A stretch of DNA of 64,000 bases from Vibrio jasicida CAIM 1864 = LMG 25398 (GTDB lineage Bacteria > Pseudomonadota > Gammaproteobacteria > Enterobacterales > Vibrionaceae): positions 23,267 through 87,266 of the forward strand of contig NZ_BAOG01000052.1 in the NCBI RefSeq assembly GCF_000400365.1. The letters run 5' to 3'. Numbering within the stretch: the stretch's first letter is position 1; each line of letters begins with the position of its first letter. The notes under the pieces were generated by a model that had not been told where the DNA came from, searched no databases, and saw nothing but the letters and a program-made list of their open reading frames with translations. Below are positions 58,801 through 64,000 of the stretch, piece after piece. The position numbers were made by a program, and so were the translations under genes.

Positions 58801-61800
58801 CGTTGTCTTTCACAATACCTTCTACGTCAAACGTGAAGTCTTCGTTACTGTGTAACGGAGGAAGCACTTCAACATTAGCAAGGCTTGATTCTGGAATTTC
58901 GTAGTAAAGAACATTACCGCCACTGTCTGTAACTGTATTGATTTGGCTTGGATTTGCGGTATCAAGCCAAACTAACGTCACACCATCAATGGAGAAATTG
59001 TCTATGCGTACAAACAGCTCTTCTGACCCATCTATATCCGCAGAAGGTGTCATCTTAATCACTTCGCTCAGTTGCAGTGGGTCATGATCAGTCACTGGAT
59101 CTACGGTGTCTTGAGTGCGAGCATTGTCCTCGAAGATATTAATTCGGTGAACCGTGAAGCTACCTTCATCCGCAATAGGATTCACGTCTATAACAATTTC
59201 TTCTGTATCAGAACGCGCTGTTTCTTTACCGGTTAACGGATTCGTTCCTTCGGTTGTGATGGCAGTGACATCGAGCTTGATTTGACCCGAGAAGTGCTCT
59301 GAAGGATCGACTTCAACCTCATTGATACGACTTGCGTCAACAAGGTATTTGCCACCCGCTTCTGGAATAGGTGTACCATCTGAGTAAACCAACGTCGCAT
59401 TGTCTCCACCCTCGGTAAAGACAAGTTCGTATACGATGGACTCTGGGTTGCTGATATCTTGCGTGTTCGCCTCAATGTCTAACTCAACATTGTTGCCATC
59501 TTCATCAACGGTATAATCGAAGGTGCTGCTCGCGTTCCACGTTGCAATATCTGCAACCGCATCAACTTCAATATCCAAGCGACCATTAATCGTGTGATCT
59601 GGCGTACCATTGTTAAGAATTTCCACACGGATACGAGGATCGATACCAGAAGCATCAGTTGAGGAATGGCGATCTGGTACAAAGTACAAGTTATCTAGCG
59701 AGACAAGCTCACCATTGAATGATTGTTCGACATTTGATGCATCAAGAACAACCGTATTGCCGACAGGCGTTAATTCAATGTAGTTGCCGCTACCGTCTCG
59801 ATAGTAGAACGTACCGTTGTGAGTATTGGCATCTCGAATAGTGATGTCACCTAGGCTCTCGTTACGATCGATATCATGCAAATCGATAACCAAATCGACT
59901 TTCGCTGGCGTCACATCCAAGGTTGATAGGTTATCTTGGGTATTTGCAGAATCCACACCTGCGACAACACCACCACGACCTTGGTCCTCGAACGCGGTGA
60001 TGGTTGACGTATTAATCTGCGCGTTACGGTCGGTGATTGAGATATCAACATCTGCATCACTAGTATCACCGTCACCATCGGTTGCAACAACGTTGATGGT
60101 GAAATCAATAGAGTCAGTTTCTGTATGATCAAGATCGTCATTCGGACGGAAAGACACGCGGCCGTCAGTTCGTACAATCAAACGACCGATTTCGGTATCC
60201 ACTCCGTCAAGAACCTTGTGAACGAACACAACTTGGTTGCTGCCGTTCAAATCAACAGAGTCCGAGTCAACACCGTTTTGCTTGAAGTAAATGCCTGAAT
60301 CATCAGCCGAGAATGAAGTCACTTGTGCACCGTCAGCACCAAGATCATCATCACCTTCTACAGGGTCTCGGAATAAGCGAACCGTACGGTTTCCTTGTCC
60401 CTCAATACGTGAAATAGACGCATCGTGCAGGGTTGGAACATCATCGGTAATCGTCACTGGTAAGTTAATACCGGCCGTATCGCCATCGACATCGGTCGCG
60501 AAGACTGGAAGATCGAGTATGAGTGTATCTTCGCCTTGGGTTGAGTGGTCTAGTGCACCCTCAAGCGTAAACTTGTAAGAGCCGTCAGCGTTCAAAACTA
60601 GCGTGAACACTGAGTTACCATCCGGTGTTTGACCTTGATAAGTAAAGTTGTTGTTGCTTACCGCGGTTTGAACTAACGTCACCGCGAGACCACCTGAAGT
60701 GACTCCTGGGATCGGGTTAGAAGTAAGATCCAACTGGTAAGAGACAACAGTATCTGCCCCTTCCACCGTATCGAAATTACCTGTTGCTTCTAGGCTGTCT
60801 TTGTTGGTTGCCTGAGAGCCATTAGCGAGATCATCCTCGTCAACAGCCAACGCATCTGCTGATGTAATTTCAGGAATGTCATCAACAATGGTGATTGGAA
60901 GGTTCAGTGATGATGACGTATCACCATCAAAATCTGTCACTGTAATTGGAATATCAATGACAAGGTTGTTTTCACCTTGAACAGCGTCATGGTCGATTGG
61001 TCCCAATAGTTCAAATTGGTAACTGTCGTTATTCGCATCAAGAGACAACGTGAAGATCTTAGTTGATGTGCCAGTAATGACCGCTTCGTAACTGGTTACA
61101 CCACCAACCGAGCTCACCACATTCAACTCGATGCTGTTGCCGTTCGAAGTTAAGCCAGACACAACGGCATTGAGGTCAGAAACTTGGTAACTGACAATCT
61201 CATCCGCACCATCAACGACTTCAAATCCACCAGTTAATACCGTTGAATCGCTACTTGTCGTGTCTGAGCCACCAGCAAGATCATCTTCATCGACTGTTTG
61301 TTGGCTAGTGTCTGTCACTTTCACAATCGCAGGAACATCGTCCACCACTGTGATCGGCAAGGTGATATTATTTGAAATATCGCCATCAAAATCAGTCGCG
61401 TTGACTGGGAAGTTGATGACTAACGAGTTTTCATCGTTACCCGCAGGATGATCAAGTGCACCCAACAGTTCAAATTCATAACTGTCTGCTGAACCATTTA
61501 GCGTCAGTTTAAAGACGGTGTCCGTCGTACCTTGTACATAAGCTCGGTACTCAATCACACCGTTTGAATTTGAAAACTCAACCAACTCAAGCGGTTGACC
61601 ATCTGAGGTAAGGCCAGAAACAGGCGATGTTAAACTATCCAACTGGAAGCTAACGATAGAATCGGCACCATCAGTAACGTCAAAGTTGCCACCAATGATA
61701 TTGGATTCTGGCGTGTCGTCCGAACCTTGGCTTGGAATATCATCCTCATCCACAGACAAGGTACTACCAGAGCTAATAGCATCAATGGTTGGTTTGTCAT

Positions 61801-64000
61801 CTACGATGGTCACTGGCAAGGTCGCAGTGATGGTATCGTTGTCGCCATCCGTGATCTTCACAGGTAGATTCAACAAAATTTCATCAGAGTTAACCGCGTG
61901 ATCTAACTGACCAGATAACTCAAAGTCGTATTTACCATCTTGATGAAGTGTCAACGTGAAGACCGTCACTCCACCCGGTGTTTGTCCCACGTAAACAAGC
62001 GCGTCAGCAGTTGAAGCGCCAACGTCTTGAGAAAGTGTTACCTCTTCTCCACCCGATTTCAGATTCGGGATAGGATTTGAGCTTAGATCCAATTCGAAAG
62101 CATCAATACCATCTGCGCTAGTGACTTCGAACTCACCTGATACCGTTAATGACTCTTTCGTTCCATCAGAACCAAGAGGTAAGTCATCTTCGTCGACACG
62201 TAGACTTTCAATATTGGTAACAACTGGAACATCGTCCACTACGGTAATTGGCAATGTGAAGGCTGGTGAAATATCACCATCATTATCTGTCGCCGTCACA
62301 GGGAGGTTAATAACAATCTCGTTTTGCTGATTACCATCTGGATGATCAAGCGGCTTCTGTAAATCGAAGTCGTAGGTGTTGTTCGTCGCATCCAAAGTCA
62401 GTTCGAACACCACTTCAGCAGGATTGCCAGCGACACCTTGGTATACGTTCACGCCGTTTGCGCTAGAAGACAGAACTAAGGTGATAGTTTCACCATCTGA
62501 AGTCAGTGACGCAACAGGCGTGGTCAAGTCACTCAGCTGAATAGAAGCAACTTGGTCAGCACCTTCGGTGATATCAAAAGTACCTGAAATAACAGTATCT
62601 TCTGCACTTGCAGCATCTGTACCTGCTGGTAGGTCATCTTCATCAACGGTTTGTTCGCTGCCTGCTAGTAAACCATCAATGGTCGGAACATCATCCACAA
62701 CCGTAATTGGTAAGGTGATGTTGTTCGACACGTCTCCATCAAAATCAGTCGCGTTTATCGGCAAATTGATGATTAGTTCATTTTGGCCATCAGCATTTGG
62801 ATGATCGAGAGGAGCAAGCAAATCGAACGTGTAGCTATCATCAGAGGCATCGAGGGTCACTCGGAATACTGGTGTCGTCGTGCCATCAATACGAGCTTCG
62901 TAAACTGAAACGCCACCTGCGTTTGATACTTCAACCATAACCAGTGATTGACCACCAGAGGTCAGGCCTTGTACTGGCGTCGTTAGGTCAGAAACGCCGT
63001 ACTCCACAATGCCATCAGAGCCATCAGTCGCGATGAAGTTACCCGCAATGCTGTTTGACTGCGTACCATCAGATCCGATTGTTGGGATATCGTCCTCATC
63101 AACCGTTTGCACACTTGGGGCTTCGATGCCACCAAGTGTCGGCTTGTCATCAACGATCTTGACAGGAATTGTCTCAGCATAGGTATCGCCATCAAAGTCG
63201 GTCGCGATGATTGGGAAGTTGAGCGTTAACTCATCGCTATCAACAGCATGATCGATTGAGCCTTCAAGCGTAAAGTTATAGCTACCATCAGTATCCACTG
63301 TCAGCGTAAAGACCTCTTCAGTCCCCGCTGTCGCCTCGTAAGTAAAGCTGCCATCGCCGTTTGCGGTTTCAGTTAGCGTGACTGCCACACCTTGTGATGT
63401 GAGTCCAGCCACTGGTGTTGCGGAAGCATCAAGCTGATAGCTCACCACTCGGTCCGAGCCTTGTGTGGTAGTGAAGTTGCCATCGATTGAAATCGGGTCA
63501 GTCTGATCTGAACCAATCGTGCCTAAGTCATCTTCATCAACGGTAATCGCATCGACATCGGTAATAGTCGGCTTATCATCCACGATGGTGACTGGGATCG
63601 TTTCTGTGGTGGTATCACCATCAAAATCTGTCGCGAGGATTGGGAAGTTCAGTGTCAACTCATCACTGTCTGTAGCATGGTCGATTGGCCCTTGAAGCGT
63701 GAAGTTGTATGAGCCATCCGTATTCACGGTCAGTGTAAATACGACTTCAGTACCTGCCGTTGCTTGGTAAGTAAAGCTGCCGTCACCGTTTGCAGTTTCC
63801 GTTAGGGTCACAGCCACACCTTGTGATGTTAGACCATCAACTGGCGTTGCAGCAGTATCTAATTGGTAGCTTACTACCCCATCAGAGCCAATCGTTGTAG
63901 TAAAGTTGCCACCGATTGAAATTGGATCTGAGCCGTCAGAGCCAATCGTCGCTAAGTCATCTTCATCCACACGGATCGCGTCTACGTCGGTGATGGTTGG
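52871..64000 (-). CDS. Giant T1SS-secreted RTX adhesin (VCA0849 type), 5' end outside the window
   Basis: The frame is open to base 64000, giving about 3,709 residues and still no start; it is the C-terminal part of a larger protein. Order from the right edge: at least eight T1SS-143-type repeats of about 145-153 residues, each ending near VVDDVPTI and starting VDEDD; a middle of about 1,700 residues of more diverged Ig/cadherin-like units; three tandem-95-like units of about 108 residues; RTX calcium repeats ([15 protein letters not shown]); and a C-terminal secretion domain ([19 protein letters not shown]) of the VCA0849 subclass. It should leave the cell by a type I system and act in adhesion or biofilm. 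No T1SS gene is in the window. Confidence 0.93.
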   Translation of the reverse strand, partial: PTITDVDAIRVDEDDLATIGSDGSDPISIGGNFTTTIGSDGVVSYQLDTAATPVDGLTSQGVAVTLTETANGDGSFTYQATAGTEVVFTLTVNTDGSYNFTLQGPIDHATDSDELTLNFPILATDFDGDTTTETIPVTIVDDKPTITDVDAITVDEDDLGTIGSDQTDPISIDGNFTTTQGSDRVVSYQLDASATPVAGLTSQGVAVTLTETANGDGSFTYEATAGTEEVFTLTVDTDGSYNFTLEGSIDHAVDSDELTLNFPIIATDFDGDTYAETIPVKIVDDKPTLGGIEAPSVQTVDEDDIPTIGSDGTQSNSIAGNFIATDGSDGIVEYGVSDLTTPVQGLTSGGQSLVMVEVSNAGGVSVYEARIDGTTTPVFRVTLDASDDSYTFDLLAPLDHPNADGQNELIINLPINATDFDGDVSNNITLPITVVDDVPTIDGLLAGSEQTVDEDDLPAGTDAASAEDTVISGTFDITEGADQVASIQLSDLTTPVASLTSDGETITLVLSSSANGVNVYQGVAGNPAEVVFELTLDATNNTYDFDLQKPLDHPDGNQQNEIVINLPVTATDNDGDISPAFTLPITVVDDVPVVTNIESLRVDEDDLPLGSDGTKESLTVSGEFEVTSADGIDAFELDLSSNPIPNLKSGGEEVTLSQDVGASTADALVYVGQTPGGVTVFTLTLHQDGKYDFELSGQLDHAVNSDEILLNLPVKITDGDNDTITATLPVTIVDDKPTIDAISSGSTLSVDEDDIPSQGSDDTPESNIIGGNFDVTDGADSIVSFQLDSLTSPVSGLTSDGQPLELVEFSNSNGVIEYRAYVQGTTDTVFKLTLNGSADSYEFELLGALDHPAGNDENSLVINFPVNATDFDGDISNNITLPITVVDDVPAIVKVTDTSQQTVDEDDLAGGSDTTSSDSTVLTGGFEVVDGADEIVSYQVSDLNAVVSGLTSNGNSIELNVVSSVGGVTSYEAVITGTSTKIFTLSLDANNDSYQFELLGPIDHDAVQGENNLVIDIPITVTDFDGDTSSSLNLPITIVDDIPEITSADALAVDEDDLANGSQATNKDSLEATGNFDTVEGADTVVSYQLDLTSNPIPGVTSGGLAVTLVQTAVSNNNFTYQGQTPDGNSVFTLVLNADGSYKFTLEGALDHSTQGEDTLILDLPVFATDVDGDTAGINLPVTITDDVPTLHDASISRIEGQGNRTVRLFRDPVEGDDDLGADGAQVTSFSADDSGIYFKQNGVDSDSVDLNGSNQVVFVHKVLDGVDTEIGRLIVRTDGRVSFRPNDDLDHTETDSIDFTINVVATDGDGDTSDADVDISITDRNAQINTSTITAFEDQGRGGVVAGVDSANTQDNLSTLDVTPAKVDLVIDLHDIDRNESLGDITIRDANTHNGTFYYRDGSGNYIELTPVGNTVVLDASNVEQSFNGELVSLDNLYFVPDRHSSTDASGIDPRIRVEILNNGTPDHTINGRLDIEVDAVADIATWNASSTFDYTVDEDGNNVELDIEANTQDISNPESIVYELVFTEGGDNATLVYSDGTPIPEAGGKYLVDASRINEVEVDPSEHFSGQIKLDVTAITTEGTNPLTGKETARSDTEEIVIDVNPIADEGSFTVHRINIFEDNARTQDTVDPVTDHDPLQLSEVIKMTPSADIDGSEELFVRIDNFSIDGVTLVWLDTANPSQINTVTDSGGNVLYYEIPESSLANVEVLPPLHSNEDFTFDVEGIVKDNASLSTGTAQDIRSLGTQSVIVAVKGVADIPDIELNDKTGIWNIFDDGTVRGIEAEIDENGEVGLAFSVVSGELKDNPADSSESITVLLSNIPDGVELFDNDGASIDLTFVGYDGAGQPIYEANITNANVNSGIVIRPEASSTENITITATTIVTENDGHTREVTGEIRVKVAPVIDAQDNYVVSSEGNEDTRINIDWEPTATQSPDADEFFAGLTISGFPNGSTVYVDGVAQTVTGGSITLTPGTTESEQDFSARITQDGYIQVQLEQDSSTDFSLSTQVTVKEIDAEYVDSGNPGEGIASTVINGTVNVQVNPVVEPENSTGDVADQTRLLVEESGGTTTDVVRADAQGHIDFTINTSAGGQAGANIIKYQEFDDSSDEVVTQLVVQFSITDPEILNQLVIVGASNEGGGRWTITDEENFSIIAPAGLDLTPNDDTDDGDNNGISSIGLTIYAQVNDLGEDTVEEDATVQRQTDITLEFPTDITPQTSVAAEIDLDNTVQIDGNEDNTVDLGTQLSSKVTTINADGVEDVLTLVIDPSSPGVPPGLVIGGTDVDFVDGKYVFQASIDASGNITGLDGLTLRVAEDWAGDFTLPVLFVTTDTQSGDENTTLESLPVQILPVADVPGSSGDQPLDSNVTPDVTVDITGTLGLDADKQPVNDLNNDVPTNDGIGYEDGLIQLNLNVDFADNRNNLQAGRETLTNIKLTLDDTTLGEFVDASGNPLGTSIEFSAAEIAAGALDEVLFKPKENYPVGGGQNTVQINIEGEITDTAIIDQTTLANPGDDTDVRTFTDNVSFEIKPVVDDITISGTDPSQPIVVTGDEDTLISLTQSGSGVSVSLNDDDGSEQFVSLKLTGLPTDFIVTSSSPDYTVKNNGGGEWSIQLNDLTQTFVDLSSIQIQPPKNFSGEVDIGITAFTQEELLKVPTEHTGNFKVIIDPIGDDVDVNPDTLVSGNEGEDIEININALVVDNQESIGDGANYEENDPETLRVEIANVPDGASIELTDGTAFADLGGGVFVLEIDAQDLDKVVFNSGDRNDNSWNGTLEFKVQAVDTGLDGSQSLGTPKEFDVKVEVEAVNDRPEFVNTVDVETQEDTPLLLNGFSITDVDAVLDDPNAEYVLNVNVDSGILELNPTLITTYNLTVSGDGTDSVELKGTVADLNNAIADGLIEFNPDLNFFGDVQVDVTVDDQGNEGIVIGGVDDTLNTNSSNFNIEVTAVNDTPETTPVTLPDIAEDSGVFSISEADLIANATDVENDNLTVSNVQLTDPSSGSITFNSGTGEWEFTPAPDYNGPVEITYTITDDGTTDGASDPKSVNGSASFNVTEVNDAPTTSEVTLSDIAEDSAAVEITQADLLANASDIENDTLTVSSVQLVDPSSGTLDFDNVSGTWSFTPAPGYNGTVNLTYTITDDGTTNGAFDPQTVSGTATFEVTEVNDSPVTSEVTLSSTEEDGSAVTITAAELLSNASDPESDNLTISNVALADSSAGMLTQVSATEWTFEPAADFFGDVNFTYEITDDGTTNGAPDPITIAGTAVLNVEATNDAPEITATSVTDTINEANGQKITGISVSDIDFTGAQANEIMTVTLAVTEGDVRVEPPAGSGVTVGAGMFGEIILMGTPDNINSVLGATDASEGVFVDAGDVDAASITLSVKVEDNGVYFENASGTALEANQDFTINVTPVADAPTLGIDPQFNYVRQIAASQTASSQGLAIVGIMAALTDIDEVLSLELTGVPASAEVTSGVSPSGISFDGTTWTVPSDEIDTLEIVATDTNSGIDTGSYDISVTAISTESNGDEAQSAPVQISLDVSGDNDDIDQSSATDDSYLVGGDTGINLIGGEGDDLIVGGDGDDVLIGGLGSDILTGGDGSDTFKWTVDSVDEGAVDTITDFTVNEDMIDLREVISDLNSPMIDMDDLLGHISADYDASTEAVSLNITTDTNVHQTIVVEHLGDAIDFNGLSSNEIVESLLNNNILSNG
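53178..53326 (-). repeat. RTX calcium-binding nonapeptide repeats
   Basis: Five or so GGxGxDxxx units ([36 protein letters not shown]) near the C-terminus of the adhesin. They bind calcium and fold after secretion. Confidence 0.9.
54165..55155 (-). repeat. Three tandem-95/cadherin-like repeats in the adhesin
   Basis: Three units of about 325 bp. Each starts ND(T/A/S)P and carries (D/S)xxEDS, LxxNAxDxExDxLT, FTPAPxYNG and YTITDDGTT. The repeat nature is clear at protein level. Confidence 0.85.
60435..64000 (-). repeat. T1SS-143-type repeat array in the adhesin
   Basis: Eight units with junctions near 63576, 63140, 62688, 62230, 61795, 61335, 60875 and 60435. The spacing is about 436-440 bp or about 452-460 bp, giving two unit types (short A, long B with an extra SxQT before VDEDD). 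From the right edge the order is A A B B A B B A. Units 1 and 2 are almost identical; the others differ much more. Confidence 0.85.

Noticed and set aside
53118..63195. Many open frames on the plus strand opposite the adhesin
   Set aside because: They are low-complexity Ser/Thr/Val-rich translations of the complement of a repetitive acidic gene; no ribosome sites, and the minus-strand protein is clearly real.
60435..64000. Regular repeats that could suggest a CRISPR array
   Set aside because: Units are about 440-460 bp, coding and diverged, not 25-40 bp identical repeats with unique spacers.

Overview
The window is most likely from a marine Vibrio, probably the second chromosome of a Harveyi-clade-like species. 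This is inferred from gene content: torS/torT, mgsA-helD-yccS, cti, an AcfA-like outer-membrane barrel, a giant VCA0849-type T1SS adhesin, and a full F-type ATP synthase operon away from any of the genes that usually flank the housekeeping copy. Coding density is high and no rRNA, tRNA, IS element or CRISPR was seen.

Layout. 1-2347: end of an OFA-family MFS transporter, then a FAN1-like VRR-NUC nuclease. 2601-8298: TPR protein and radical-SAM anaerobic sulfatase maturase 1 (minus strand), facing an FGE-fold lipoprotein, a periplasmic HAD phosphatase, an AcfA-like barrel and a BOF protein. 8365-10848: LysR-yegS pair and two tiny membrane proteins. 10944-18430: RibD-type deaminase and the nine-gene atpIBEFHAGDC operon. 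19038-25674: MoxR/DUF58/DUF4381/BatA/BatB-C/BatD operon. 25740-35614: sulfatase island with maturase 2, one Ser-type and two Cys-type sulfatases, a LysR regulator and an octaheme cytochrome c with a TPR tail. 35821-39950: two-component system and TonB-dependent receptor, both behind Fur-like boxes. 40081-42648: cis/trans fatty acid isomerase (cti) and a small protein. 42730-46786: torS and torT. 46851-51921: mgsA, helD, yccS. 52181-52723: two small proteins. 52871-64000: a giant RTX/T1SS adhesin that runs off the right edge.

How it fits together. The most unusual part is the dispersed sulfatase system: three exported sulfatases, two maturases that would make formylglycine from Cys or Ser, an FGE-like lipoprotein that has lost its catalytic cysteines, an octaheme cytochrome, and a heme-less paralogue of that cytochrome's tail placed next to maturase 1. 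All three sulfatase-related divergent promoter regions carry a GTTAT-N7-ATAA(C/A) dyad of LysR-box type, which suggests that the LysR at 28808-29665 controls one regulon spanning about 30 kb. The Bat/MoxR operon lies between the two maturase loci; whether it is functionally linked cannot be told from sequence.
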